From contig NZ_JACMNS010000001.1 in assembly GCF_014378415.1 (NCBI RefSeq), positions 1 to 40,807 on the forward strand: a stretch of 40,807 nt of DNA. The letters are read 5' to 3'. The translations under genes and the position numbers were made by a program. The stretch comes from Aquabacterium sp. Its GTDB lineage: Bacteria > Pseudomonadota > Gammaproteobacteria > Burkholderiales > Burkholderiaceae_C. A model generated the notes under the pieces. It ran no database searches. It saw nothing but the letters and a program-made list of their open reading frames with translations, and was not told where the DNA came from. Of the stretch, positions 1 through 9,926 are shown one piece after another (positions within the stretch are counted from its first letter, which is position 1; every line of letters starts with the position of its first letter).

Positions 1-164
1 GACGAGCCGGTGAATCCGCTCAGCCATTCGCGTGTCTGCCAGCGCTCGGGCAGGTATTCCGACAAATGCGGGTCGCTGCTGGGCACCAGGCAGGCTTGCC
101 AGCCTTGCTGGTTCATGTGTTGGCGCAAGGCCGCCAGGCGCTGAGGAATGGTCGAATAAGTCAT
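1..164 (-). CDS. Aminopeptidase P family (Xaa-Pro aminopeptidase) N-terminus, truncated by window edge
   Basis: Reverse-strand translation from ATG at 164: MTYSTIPQRLAALRQHMNQQGWQACLVPSSDPHLSEYLPERWQTREWLSGFTGS; the SDPHxSEY...W...R.WLSGFTGS pattern is typical of creatinase-N/aminopeptidase P. Confidence 0.85.
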   Translation of the reverse strand, partial: MTYSTIPQRLAALRQHMNQQGWQACLVPSSDPHLSEYLPERWQTREWLSGFTGS

Positions 165-188
165 GGCCCTATGTTGCCATGATCTGCA

Positions 189-1631
189 TCAGACCGGTGG
201 CGGCGGGGCCGGTGGCTCGCTGCGGGCAACCGTCTGATGGGTGTCTCGCAAATAGGGGGCTATGAAGATCCGTGCGTGCCGCTGCGAGGTGAAATAGGCC
301 CACGCCCAGTCCATGAACACGAGCATGCGGTTGCGAAAGCCGATCAGGAAATAGACATGCACGAACAACCAGAACAACCAGGCCGACAAGCCGCTGAACT
401 TGATCTTGATGGAGGTGAAGGGCACATCGACCGCTGCGATGGCCGCGCGTCGGCCAATGGTGGCCAGCGCCCCGTAGTCCAGGTAGCGAAAGGCCCCCGC
501 CTCCTTGCCCTGCAGGCGGCGGATGATGTTCTTCGCGGCTGTGCGGCCCATCTGCTTGGCGCCGGGGCTGACCCCCGGGACCACGGTGGGGTTCTTGGGG
601 TCGAGGTAGCTTTTGGCACTGGCCAGGTCGCCCACCACGTAGATGTTGGGGTGGCTGGCCAGGTTCAGTTCGGGCTGCACGATCACGCGTCCGGCGCGGT
701 CCACTTCGCAGCCCGTGCTTTTGGCCAGCGAGCGGCCCAGTGGCGAGGCGGCCACGCCGGCGGCCCAGATCACGGTGCGTGAGGGCAGGAAGTGCGAGAC
801 CGTCTGGCTGGTGCCGTCGGCGGCCACGTCCACCATGTCGTAGTGGATGCCAAACGCGGTGATGTTCGTCACCTTGGCGCCCACCAGCACTTCGACACCC
901 AGGTCCACCAGTTGTTCTTTCGCGCGTTGCGAGAGGTCGTCCGGGAAGCTGCCCAGCACCTTTGCGGCCCCTTCCAGCAAGATCACGCGGGCGCGCCGCG
1001 AATCGATGCGGCGGAACTCTGCATGCAAGGTGTGCTGGGCGATCTCCGAGAGCGTGCCGGCCATTTCGACGCCGGTCGGCCCCGCGCCCACGATGGCGAA
1101 GGTGAGCCAGGGCTCGCGTTTGGCCAAGTCGGTTTCGCGCTCCGCCTGCTCGAAAGCGGTCAGCACCCGACGGCGGATGGTGAAGGCGTCGCCCAGAGTC
1201 TTCAGGCCCGGAGCGTATTTGGCCCAGTCGTCACGGCCAAAATAGCTGTGCGTGGCGCCGGAGGCCAGGATCAAGTGGTCGAAATGCAGGTGTTCGCCAC
1301 CGTCCATCACCACGCAATTTGACGCGGTGTCAATCGACATCACCTCACCCATCAACACCGTCAGGTTGCCCCGTGCGATCTCGCCGCGCAGGATGTGCCG
1401 GATTGGGCCAGCAATGGCAGGGGCCGGCAGACCGGCTGTGGCCACTTGATAAAGCAGGGGCTGGAACAGGTGGTGGTTGGTCCGATCGACCACGATGATC
1501 TCGACCGCCGCCTTGGACAGCACCCTGGCCGCCTCCAGACCGCCGAAGCCACAACCGACGATGACGACGCGGGGCACGGCGGAGGTCTTGGCGGCGTCAG
1601 GAGTGGAGATGGCGTTGGTCGGTCGATTCAT
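189..1631 (-). CDS. NAD(P)/FAD-dependent oxidoreductase, type II NADH dehydrogenase-like
   Basis: 480 aa; N-terminal VVIVGCGFGGLEAARVL Rossmann motif, FAIVGAGPTGVEMAG second dinucleotide-binding motif, VYVVGDLAS, C-terminal membrane-associated hydrophobic segment. Confidence 0.9.
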   Translation of the reverse strand: MNRPTNAISTPDAAKTSAVPRVVIVGCGFGGLEAARVLSKAAVEIIVVDRTNHHLFQPLLYQVATAGLPAPAIAGPIRHILRGEIARGNLTVLMGEVMSIDTASNCVVMDGGEHLHFDHLILASGATHSYFGRDDWAKYAPGLKTLGDAFTIRRRVLTAFEQAERETDLAKREPWLTFAIVGAGPTGVEMAGTLSEIAQHTLHAEFRRIDSRRARVILLEGAAKVLGSFPDDLSQRAKEQLVDLGVEVLVGAKVTNITAFGIHYDMVDVAADGTSQTVSHFLPSRTVIWAAGVAASPLGRSLAKSTGCEVDRAGRVIVQPELNLASHPNIYVVGDLASAKSYLDPKNPTVVPGVSPGAKQMGRTAAKNIIRRLQGKEAGAFRYLDYGALATIGRRAAIAAVDVPFTSIKIKFSGLSAWLFWLFVHVYFLIGFRNRMLVFMDWAWAYFTSQRHARIFIAPYLRDTHQTVARSEPPAPPPPV

Positions 1632-1762
1632 GCAGGGCCGGTATGAAAAAGGGCGTTTGATCGGAATCAGTGTTTATACCAGCCGCCAATTGGCTCATGT
1701 GGCGCCGCACGTTCGTGGTGCATCCCTTGATCATGGGGACCGACTCGCCCTTTCACCCCAAA

Positions 1763-2932
1763 TCAAGTGCCTTGGGCGTGTTGCAACTCCGGTTGAAGAA
1801 GGTTCAGGATGAACCTGGCCTTGCCTGAACGTTTGGCCTCGTACATGGTTTCGTCGGCGCGCTGGCACAAGGTGCTGGCGTTGTCGCCCAAGATGAAGAG
1901 GGTGCCACCAATGCTGGGCGTGACCACCATCGATTGGCCTTTCAGGCAATGAGGCAAGCTCAATCGTTCAAGCATGCGGTTGCCAACGCGTTGCACCTCG
2001 TCCGGGTGGCCGGCGCCTTCGAGGATCACGGTGAACTCGTCACCAGACAAGCGGCACACGCAGTCGGTCAGGCGCACGCAGGCGTCCAGGCGCTGGCCGA
2101 CTTCCACCAGCAGTTGGTCGCCCACCGCGTGTCCGTGCAGGTCATTCACCGATTTGAAGCCGTCCAGGTCCACATAGAGCACCGCCAGGGTCTGAGGCTG
2201 GCGGCGGGCCCGCGACATGGCTTGCTGCAGGCGTTCGCCAAAAGCCCGGCGGTTGGGCAGCCCCGTCAGGCTGTCATGACGGGCTTGTTCTGCCAACACG
2301 CGCTGTTGTTGCTTGAGTGGCGTGATGTCGTTGAAAGTGCGGATGTGCTGGGTGATCTGGCTCGCCTCGTTGCGCAGGGCGGTCACGGTCAGGCAGGTGT
2401 CGATCTGCTGGCCATCGGCGCAGGTTTGAGCGCTTTCACCCGACCAGCGCAAGTCTGCTTCCAGCGAGCTGCGCACGCCGTTCAGGTGCGAGTCCCGCAA
2501 CGGCGCCATGCCCAGCAACTCGGCGCTGTGGCCCATGACTTCGGAAGGGCTCAGGCCCGTCATCGCCAAAAAAGCTGGGTTGACCATGACGATGCGGTCC
2601 AGCCCATCGCTCACCACCACGGCATCGCCACAGGCTTGCAGTACCCGTGACGACAAGTTCTGCAGCTTGGACGCCGGCTCTGCCATGGCGGGCACGCTGG
2701 CGGGCGCAGGCCCCGGCTTCGTCCACTGCTGGCGTTGCATTCGCCAGCATTGAAGCCCCAATAGGCTCAACAGCAGCAACGATCCGGCTTGAGTCACCAG
2801 ATTGGAAGAGGACGACAGCTCGTATCCGACACCCAGGGAGGCCAGCATGGGCAAAGCCAACACCCTGGCAGAAGGATGACGAAACCGATTGGGCGTCCCC
2901 ACGATCATCGTAAGGAACGAATTCATGGACAC
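1763..2932 (-). CDS. PAS-GGDEF domain protein (putative diguanylate cyclase, SGDEF variant)
   Basis: 389 aa; N-terminal hydrophobic segment, PAS region (VVVSDGLDRIVMVNPAFLAMTGLSPSEVMG), DSLTGLPNRRAF...DLDGFKSVNDLHGHAVGD...RLSGDEF. Confidence 0.88.
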   Translation of the reverse strand: MSMNSFLTMIVGTPNRFRHPSARVLALPMLASLGVGYELSSSSNLVTQAGSLLLLSLLGLQCWRMQRQQWTKPGPAPASVPAMAEPASKLQNLSSRVLQACGDAVVVSDGLDRIVMVNPAFLAMTGLSPSEVMGHSAELLGMAPLRDSHLNGVRSSLEADLRWSGESAQTCADGQQIDTCLTVTALRNEASQITQHIRTFNDITPLKQQQRVLAEQARHDSLTGLPNRRAFGERLQQAMSRARRQPQTLAVLYVDLDGFKSVNDLHGHAVGDQLLVEVGQRLDACVRLTDCVCRLSGDEFTVILEGAGHPDEVQRVGNRMLERLSLPHCLKGQSMVVTPSIGGTLFILGDNASTLCQRADETMYEAKRSGKARFILNLLQPELQHAQGT

Positions 2933-3060
2933 CCCGACTGCAAAGACAGCACCTCGATTTTCGGACTGATAGCGGTGAACTTAAGCGTTAAAAATGACCA
3001 TGAAAGCCGCCCATGCATGTGGAGTAAGCTGCATGACCCGACTGGAGATGCCCATTTGCC

Positions 3061-4650
3061 ATGCCCCCTGTAGCTGAGCACGACGCCCTGCCCACTGGCA
3101 CACGCCTTGGCGAGTTCGAGATTGAACGCGTGCTGGGCGTGGGCGGTTTCGGCATCGTGTACCTGGCTTTCGACCACGCGCTGCAGCGTCAGGTTGCCAT
3201 CAAGGAATACATGCCGGTGGCCTTGGCCGTCCGTGGGCAGGGCCTGGGGGTGAGCCTGCGCGCGGCCAGCCACGCCGACACCTTTGCCCTGGGATTGCGC
3301 TCGTTCATCAACGAAGCCCGCCTGCTGGCGCGGTTTGACCACCCCGCGCTGGTCAAGGTCTACCGCTTCTGGGAAGAGCACCGCACCGCCTACATGGTGA
3401 TGCCTTATTACCGTGGCCAGACGGTGCAGAACGCCCGCCGCGAGATGACGGTGCCACCGGATGAAAACTGGTTGCGCCACGTCATCGAGCCCGTGCTGGG
3501 CGCCTTGGATTGTCTGCACCGCGAGCAAGTCTTCCACCGCGACATCGCGCCCGACAACATCCTTTTGCTGGACGAGGGTGAGGGCGATGAAGGCCCGCGC
3601 CCCGTGCTGCTGGACCTGGGCGCGGCCCGCCACGTGATTGGCGACCACACCCAATCGCTGACCGCCATCCTCAAACCCAGTTTCGCGCCCATTGAGCAAT
3701 ACGCCGAGACCGTGCAGTTGCGCCAAGGAGCCTGGACCGACCTGTACGCCCTGGCGGCCGTGGTCCACTTTTGCATCACCGGCCGGCCACCCACGCCGGC
3801 CACCGCGCGCGCCGTGCACGACGACCTGCCCGGCCTGACCCAGATGAGCGAAGGCCTGGCCAGCGGCTTTGACCGGCACTACAGCAGCAGTTTCGTCAAC
3901 GCCATCGACCATGCCCTGGCGGTGCGCCCTCAAGACCGTCCTGATTCGGTCGCCGCTTGGCGCCAGGAGTTGTCGGGCATCGTCAATGTGGGCCAGCAGG
4001 GCCTGACCCAGGGCGATGGCTGGGTGCCGCAAACCGTGCTGGTTCGGCCCGCGGATGGTCAGAAGCCGGCAGGGCACGAGGCCGCCGACGCGCGTGCCTA
4101 CCTGACCACGATTCCCGCAGCCGGCACCTTGCGGGCACTGCCGAAATGGCCGGTCACGGTGGCCAAGGGCCAGAAGACCATCTCGCCCCCCACCTCGGAG
4201 TCGGCGCCGGCCAAGGGCATTGAATCAGCCCTGAACCGGCGTTGGGTCATGGGCATGGCCTTCGTGGTGGTGGTGGCAGCCTCCGGGCTTTGGGCGCAGC
4301 GAAACTCGACTCGTCCGCAGTCTCAAGACCTGCCGATGGGCGTCGCCACGGCCAGCGCGGCTGGTGCCAAAGCCAGCGTACCCGGCAAGCCAGTGGTGCC
4401 TGCCAAAGCGGCGGCGAAAAGTGAGGCCGGGCTTGAAGACGATCAAACCAGCAAAACGCGCAAGCGCACGGGCAGCAATGTTGCCGATGCATCGGAGCCG
4501 CTCAACCCCCGGCAGGCCTGCGGATCACGCACTTTCATCTCGCTGGCGATCTGCATGAAGCTGCATTGCTCGCGTCCTGCCTACGCCGGCCACGCCGAGT
4601 GCAAACGCATGACCGAGCAGGAGCAGGGGCAGCGGTCCGCGTTCCCCTGA
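3061..4650 (+). CDS. Membrane-anchored Ser/Thr protein kinase (Hanks type)
   Basis: 529 aa; GVGGFGIVYLAFD glycine loop, VAIKEYMP, HRDIAPDNILL catalytic loop, LDLGAAR (DFG variant), single TM (WVMGMAFVVVVAASGLWA) and short Cys-containing C-terminal tail. Confidence 0.9.
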   Translation: MPPVAEHDALPTGTRLGEFEIERVLGVGGFGIVYLAFDHALQRQVAIKEYMPVALAVRGQGLGVSLRAASHADTFALGLRSFINEARLLARFDHPALVKVYRFWEEHRTAYMVMPYYRGQTVQNARREMTVPPDENWLRHVIEPVLGALDCLHREQVFHRDIAPDNILLLDEGEGDEGPRPVLLDLGAARHVIGDHTQSLTAILKPSFAPIEQYAETVQLRQGAWTDLYALAAVVHFCITGRPPTPATARAVHDDLPGLTQMSEGLASGFDRHYSSSFVNAIDHALAVRPQDRPDSVAAWRQELSGIVNVGQQGLTQGDGWVPQTVLVRPADGQKPAGHEAADARAYLTTIPAAGTLRALPKWPVTVAKGQKTISPPTSESAPAKGIESALNRRWVMGMAFVVVVAASGLWAQRNSTRPQSQDLPMGVATASAAGAKASVPGKPVVPAKAAAKSEAGLEDDQTSKTRKRTGSNVADASEPLNPRQACGSRTFISLAICMKLHCSRPAYAGHAECKRMTEQEQGQRSAFP

Positions 4651-4662
4651 GCCTGAGCTTGA

Positions 4663-5193
4663 TCAGGCCGCGGCGGCTTGCTGTCTCAAGGCCTTCAAGG
4701 TGGATTGCAGCAGGCGCGCGTCCGAGCTGGCGCGGTGCCGCTGCAGGATCATGCCCATGGCCACTTGGCCTTTGAGTTCGTGCCAGGTGGCGGCCTCGCT
4801 TTCCGAAAGCAGTGCGCGCAGGTTTTCCAGCTTGAAATGCGGCGTGCGGTCGGCGGCGTCAAACAGGCGGTTCAGCCAGGTGTAGTCGTGTGCCCAGGCG
4901 TCCGAGTAGACGACCATGCCTTCCAGCCAGTCGTTCAGGGCATCGGCCACCTCCAGGGCAGAGCGACCATGACGCTCCAGGTTGTCGCGCGTGATGTGGT
5001 GAACGGCCGCTGCGCTGGGGTCCCAGTGTTGCCACTCGGGTTCGGGCTTGACCAGGCTGCACCAGGATCGGCCATCGGGCATCACGATCCCCACTTCAAT
5101 TGGGTAGCTGCCCAAGCCGAACCCGGACGCCTCGATGTCGAGGACGGGCGGGGGGTAGTCAACGGAGGCAAAGGTGGGCATGAACGACGACAT
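4663..5193 (-). CDS. 3'-5' exonuclease-like (DnaQ/RNase H fold) protein
   Basis: 176 aa; LDIEASGFGLGSYPIEVGIV (Exo I DxE), AVHHITRDNLERHG, and YSDAWAHDYTWLNRLFD (Exo II-like). Confidence 0.75.
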   Translation of the reverse strand: MSSFMPTFASVDYPPPVLDIEASGFGLGSYPIEVGIVMPDGRSWCSLVKPEPEWQHWDPSAAAVHHITRDNLERHGRSALEVADALNDWLEGMVVYSDAWAHDYTWLNRLFDAADRTPHFKLENLRALLSESEAATWHELKGQVAMGMILQRHRASSDARLLQSTLKALRQQAAAA

Positions 5194-5242
5194 CTGGACC
5201 CTGGTGCTTGTTGGGTTATTCAGACCCTAGTCTCGCACTCGT

Positions 5243-6460
5243 TTAATCGGGTGCATCCAAGGGTTTGAACGGTTTTCGGTCATCCAATTCATCGATGTAG
5301 TGCTGAATTTGCTGGCCTTCACGATGCAAAAAATCAGCCACAGCCTGTTTGAAGCCCGGGTGGGCCAACCAGTGCACCGACTGCGTGGGAGTTCCCAGCA
5401 GGCCACGTGCCAGCTTGTGTTCGCCTTGGGCACCCCCCTCGAAACGCTGGTAGCCCTTGGCGATGCACCAGGCCATGGGTTGGTAATAACAAGCCTCGAA
5501 ATGCAGGCAGGACACGGTGCTCAGCGCTCCCCAATAGCGACCGTAGGCCAGACCCTGTTCGGTGTCCACCGCCAGCAAGGCGCAGGCCATGCGCTCGCCC
5601 TCGCGGCTGGCCACGAACAGCACCCAGTCTTGCGGGCGTGATTCGCTGGCCAGGCGCCAGAACTCACGGCTCAGGTAGGGCTGTTGCCCGTGCTGCCAAT
5701 AGGTCTGCGTGTAGCAGCGGTGAAAGAAATCCCAATCGGCCTCCAGGATCTGCGCGCCCTCCAGCACCTCGAAGCTCACCCCGGCGTCGCGCACCTTGCG
5801 CCGTTCCTGGTGGATCTTCTTGCGCTTGTCGCGGTGCAGGCTGGCCAGGAAATCCTCGTAGTCAAAGTAAGGTTCGCCCTGGCGGTTTTGCCAGTGGAAC
5901 TGCACGCCATGGCGTGCCAGCCAACCTTGCGCCTTGGCGGCCTCGGCCTCCTGATCAGACACGAACAGGATGTGGGCCGATGACCAGGCTTGCTGTTGCA
6001 CCTGCTGGCTGATCGCCTGCAGCAATGCTTCACGCAAGGCTTGCTGGGCACCGGGCGCGGCCGCCGGGTTGACCAGCAGACGTGGCCCCGGCACCGGCGA
6101 GAACGGTACCGCGCCCAGCAATTTGGGGAAGTAGCTCGCCCCCGCGGCACCAAAGGCCCGGTCATGCGCATCGGCCCAAGCCCAGTCAAACACATACTCA
6201 CCATAAGAGTGCGACTTGGCGAAGGTGGCGCAGGCGGCCACCAATTGGCCGGTGGCGTCGTGCAGCGTCAAGAACAGCGGCTGCCAGCCTGTTTTGGCGC
6301 AAGCACTGCCACTGTCCACCATGGCCGACAAAAAGCCGTGGCGCATGAACGGAGTGCCGCCCGGGATGCCGGCCACCAGCCGATCCCACTGCGTTGCATC
6401 GATGGCACCAGGGTGATCGTGCCATTGCGCCGTCAGGTCCAGGGTGAGGGCGGCTACCAT
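5243..6460 (-). CDS. GNAT/FemAB-like N-acetyltransferase family protein (PF04339-like)
   Basis: 405 aa; WDRLVAGIPGGTPFMRHGFLSAMVDSG..., HRDKRKKIHQERRKV, LHFEACYYQPMAWCIAKGYQRFEGGAQGEHKLARGL motifs typical of this family. Confidence 0.85.
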   Translation of the reverse strand: MVAALTLDLTAQWHDHPGAIDATQWDRLVAGIPGGTPFMRHGFLSAMVDSGSACAKTGWQPLFLTLHDATGQLVAACATFAKSHSYGEYVFDWAWADAHDRAFGAAGASYFPKLLGAVPFSPVPGPRLLVNPAAAPGAQQALREALLQAISQQVQQQAWSSAHILFVSDQEAEAAKAQGWLARHGVQFHWQNRQGEPYFDYEDFLASLHRDKRKKIHQERRKVRDAGVSFEVLEGAQILEADWDFFHRCYTQTYWQHGQQPYLSREFWRLASESRPQDWVLFVASREGERMACALLAVDTEQGLAYGRYWGALSTVSCLHFEACYYQPMAWCIAKGYQRFEGGAQGEHKLARGLLGTPTQSVHWLAHPGFKQAVADFLHREGQQIQHYIDELDDRKPFKPLDAPD

Positions 6461-6508
6461 GTTGACCTGCGCGCATCCGGCGCGCCATCATGGGTTGTCG
6501 TTTTGATC

Positions 6509-8227
6509 ATGAGTTCCGTTTCAATCATTGCGTCGCCAGTGTCCGCCACCGTGCCCTTGTCCGTGGCCCTGCTGCAATTCAACCCCACGGTGGGTGACTT
6601 GGCCGGCAACGCCCGCCAGATCATTGAAGGCAGCCTGCAAGCCTACACCGAGGGGGCCCGCCTGATCGTCACGCCTGAGCTGGCTTTGTGTGGCTACCCA
6701 CCTGAAGACCTGCTGATGCGCCCGGCCTTCTTGATCGCTTGTGACGCGGCAGTCCAGGACATCGCGCGCGCGCTGGCCCATTTGCCTGATCTGCACCTGG
6801 TGCTGGGTCATCCCCGCGCTGGTCAGGCCGAAGAGATCCGCACCCGCTCGGTGTCGGCCCCCAGCCTGCTCAACGCGGCCTCGGTGCTGAACGCCGGCCA
6901 GCTCATTGCCAGCTACGCCAAGCGCGAGCTGCCCAACTACCAGGTGTTCGACGAGCGACGCTATTTCGTCAGCGGGCGCGAGGCTGGCCTGGGCGCGGTG
7001 GTGATCGACGTGGGCGAGTGGCGCGTGGGCCTGTTGATCTGCGAAGACGCCTGGTTTGACGAGCCCGCCTTGTCGGCCAAGGCGCTGGGCGCGCAGGCCT
7101 TGGTGGTCATCAATGCCTCGCCCTTCCACGCTGGCAAACGCGCCGAGCGGGAAGCCAGCATGGCCGAGCGGGCCCGCCAGACGGGCCTGCCTTTGCTCTA
7201 TGCCCACCAGGTCGGGGGGCAGGATGAAGTCGTTTTCGACGGCGCCTCTTTCGCGGTCGATGCGCAAGGCCAGGTCCAGGCCCGTGCCCCCAGTTTTGAA
7301 GCCGCCACCTTGCACGTCACGCTCCAGCCCGGCGGCGCGGTCCAGGGCCCGATTGCTGATCACTTGTCGACCGAGGCCGAGATCTGGGCGGCGCTGGTGT
7401 GTGGCGTGCGCGACTACATCGGCAAAAACGGCTTTCCCGGCATCATCATTGGCCTGTCGGGCGGCATCGATTCGGCGTTGGTCCTGGCGATAGCGGTCGA
7501 TGCCCTGGGCGCCGACAAGGTCCGCACCGTGATGATGCCCTCGCCCTACACGGCCGACATCTCGTGGATCGACGCGCGCGACATGGCCGACCGGTTGCAC
7601 GTTCAGCACGACGAGATCGCCATCGCCCCGATGTTCGACGACTTCAAGGCCTCGCTGGCGCCGCTGTTCGCGGGCCGTGCCGAGGACACCACCGAAGAGA
7701 ACATCCAGGCCCGCATCCGGGGCACCTTGCTGATGGCCTTGTCCAACAAGATGGGCGCCATCGTGTTGACCACGGGCAATAAAAGTGAGTTGGCCACGGG
7801 CTATTGCACGCTGTATGGCGACATGGCGGGCGGCTTCGCCGTCATCAAGGACCTGGCCAAAACGCTGGTCTACAAGCTCTCGCGCTGGCGCAACGAACAG
7901 GCCGTGGCTGCCGGCCAGGTCGAGCCCATCCCCGAGCGCATCATCACGCGGCCGCCATCGGCCGAATTGCGCCCCGACCAGACCGACCAGGACAGCCTGC
8001 CACCCTACGAGGTGCTGGACGCCATCCTGGAACGCTACATGGAACATGACCAGTCCATCGAGGACATCGTGGCGGCGGGATTCAAGCGCGCCGACGTGGA
8101 CCAGGTCACCCGGCTCATCAAGGTCAATGAGTACAAGCGCCGCCAAGCCCCAGTTGGGGTGCGCATCACGCACCGTGCATTTGGCCGGGATTGGCGTTAT
8201 CCAATCACCTCCAAGTTCCGCGCCTGA
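6509..8227 (+). CDS. nadE: Glutamine-dependent NAD+ synthetase
   Basis: Nitrilase-like N-terminus (VTPELALCGYPPEDLL, AKRELPNYQVFDERRYF, LICEDAW) plus synthetase domain GLSGGIDSALVLAIAVDALG; ATG at 6509 chosen over the longer upstream ORF extension. Confidence 0.95.
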   Translation: MSSVSIIASPVSATVPLSVALLQFNPTVGDLAGNARQIIEGSLQAYTEGARLIVTPELALCGYPPEDLLMRPAFLIACDAAVQDIARALAHLPDLHLVLGHPRAGQAEEIRTRSVSAPSLLNAASVLNAGQLIASYAKRELPNYQVFDERRYFVSGREAGLGAVVIDVGEWRVGLLICEDAWFDEPALSAKALGAQALVVINASPFHAGKRAEREASMAERARQTGLPLLYAHQVGGQDEVVFDGASFAVDAQGQVQARAPSFEAATLHVTLQPGGAVQGPIADHLSTEAEIWAALVCGVRDYIGKNGFPGIIIGLSGGIDSALVLAIAVDALGADKVRTVMMPSPYTADISWIDARDMADRLHVQHDEIAIAPMFDDFKASLAPLFAGRAEDTTEENIQARIRGTLLMALSNKMGAIVLTTGNKSELATGYCTLYGDMAGGFAVIKDLAKTLVYKLSRWRNEQAVAAGQVEPIPERIITRPPSAELRPDQTDQDSLPPYEVLDAILERYMEHDQSIEDIVAAGFKRADVDQVTRLIKVNEYKRRQAPVGVRITHRAFGRDWRYPITSKFRA

Positions 8228-8251
8228 CGATAATCAAGCGATCGTGCTTAA

Positions 8252-8629
<378 letters not shown>

Positions 8630-8656
8630 GGCAGGGCCGCCCCAGCGGCGGTCAAT

Positions 8657-9289
8657 TCAGACGTCAGGCGATACGCCGCCTGGGCCGATTTCGTTCGCGC
8701 CCGGCGGCGTTTGCTTTTGGGCGTCCAGGGCCTTGAGCCGCAGTGCGTCGGCCTGCAACTGGTCCAGCAGGCTGCCGGCTTGCGTGTCCAGCAGCAGCAA
8801 CTCTTGAACGTCGGGCCATAAAAAGCCGCCATCTCGGCTGCGGTCGATGAACTTCAGCAAGTCGTCGTAGTAGCCGGCTGTATTGAGCAGGCCCACTGGT
8901 TTCTGGTGGTAACCCAGTTGCCGCCAAGTCCAGACCTCGAAGATCTCTTCCATGGTGCCGATGCCGCCAGGCAGCGCCACAAAGGCATCGGATTGCATGG
9001 CCATGCTGTGCTTGCGCTCGTGCATGGTGTCGACCACCTGCAAGTCAGTCAGGCCCGAGTGGCCCAGCTCGCGTTGCACCAGCCGGTGGGGGATCACACC
9101 GATCACCGAAGCCCCGTGTTCCAGGGCCGCATCGGCCACGGCGCCCATCAGGCCCGTGCTGCCACCGCCGTACACCAGTTGCCAGCCTCGCAGGCCGATC
9201 TCGCGGCCCACCTCTCGGGCGGCGGCTTCAAAGGCCGGCTCGTTGCCCGTGCGGGAACCGCAGTAAACGCACACTGAAAAAGCAGCCAT
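8657..9289 (-). CDS. LOG family protein (TIGR00730 Rossmann-fold, cytokinin riboside 5'-monophosphate phosphoribohydrolase-like)
   Basis: Start MAAFSVCVYCGSRTG at 9289; GGGSTGLMGAVADAAL and PGGIGTMEEIFEVWTWRQLG motifs. The listed longer ORF start is rejected. Confidence 0.93.
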   Translation of the reverse strand: MAAFSVCVYCGSRTGNEPAFEAAAREVGREIGLRGWQLVYGGGSTGLMGAVADAALEHGASVIGVIPHRLVQRELGHSGLTDLQVVDTMHERKHSMAMQSDAFVALPGGIGTMEEIFEVWTWRQLGYHQKPVGLLNTAGYYDDLLKFIDRSRDGGFLWPDVQELLLLDTQAGSLLDQLQADALRLKALDAQKQTPPGANEIGPGGVSPDV

Positions 9290-9300
9290 GGGTGAAGAGC

Positions 9301-9846
9301 TCAGGGTCGGGTGTCGATGAGGCGGGTCTTGCACAAAGCATCGTGCAGAAACTGCCGCTGAGGGTGCAGCCAGCTGAGCAGCGCGTAGATGGCCATCCAG
9401 CCGAACAGCGCGCCGTACAGCCATTTGGATTGATGCCAGCCCACCAGCCAGGCGCCCACCAGCGCTGGCGCGAACCACAGCCAGGAGCTGAAGTAGCGCA
9501 TCAGGGCCTGTTGGAGGCTCAGGCCCGCACCATCGATGGACACGATGCGCAACTGCCAGGTCTTCATGGCCAGGGTCTGCCCGCCGTGCGTCCAGAACCA
9601 CATGAAATACATCGACAGCACCACGAACACCGTGGCCTGCAGGCCTTGGCGGTGTTGCAAGGCATGGCGCTGGCCGACGATCACGCCAAAAATCAAGCCA
9701 ACCACCATCACCACCCCGAACAGCAGCACGCCTTCGTACAGGAAGGCGGCCAGGCGTCGGCGCAAAGCAGGGGCATGGCCTTGGGCGCGCACCGCGCATT
9801 CGGCGGCAGGCAAAGGCACAAAAGGGACGGCGGGACGGGATTTCAT
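9301..9846 (-). CDS. RDD family membrane protein
   Basis: LRRRLAAFLYEGVLLFGVVMVVGLIFGV...GGQTLAMKTWQLRIV...LSWLHPQRQFLHDALCKTRLID; RDD-like residues and several TM helices; start MKSRPAVPFVP at 9846. Confidence 0.85.
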   Translation of the reverse strand: MKSRPAVPFVPLPAAECAVRAQGHAPALRRRLAAFLYEGVLLFGVVMVVGLIFGVIVGQRHALQHRQGLQATVFVVLSMYFMWFWTHGGQTLAMKTWQLRIVSIDGAGLSLQQALMRYFSSWLWFAPALVGAWLVGWHQSKWLYGALFGWMAIYALLSWLHPQRQFLHDALCKTRLIDTRP

Positions 9847-9926
9847 CGGCAGGGCAAGCAGGGCAAGGCGCGAACAATACACCACGCGTCCATGCACTCA
9901 ACTCGCCATGCGGTGGCCTGGGGATG

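Noticed and set aside
2923-4077. 384-aa ORF antisense to the Ser/Thr kinase gene
   Set aside because: Shadow ORF; no recognisable motif and kinase motifs are intact on the other strand.
5990-6508. N-terminal extension of the nadE ORF
   Set aside because: Overlaps the convincing minus-strand GNAT gene; homology-like NadE sequence begins after the ATG at 6509.
6521-8173. 550-aa ORF antisense to nadE
   Set aside because: Shadow ORF on a clearly coding gene; low-complexity His/Gly/Gln-rich translation.
9290-9901. Upstream extension of the LOG-family ORF (414 aa)
   Set aside because: Extension overlaps the RDD gene out of frame; family start MAAFSVCVYCGSRTG is at 9289.
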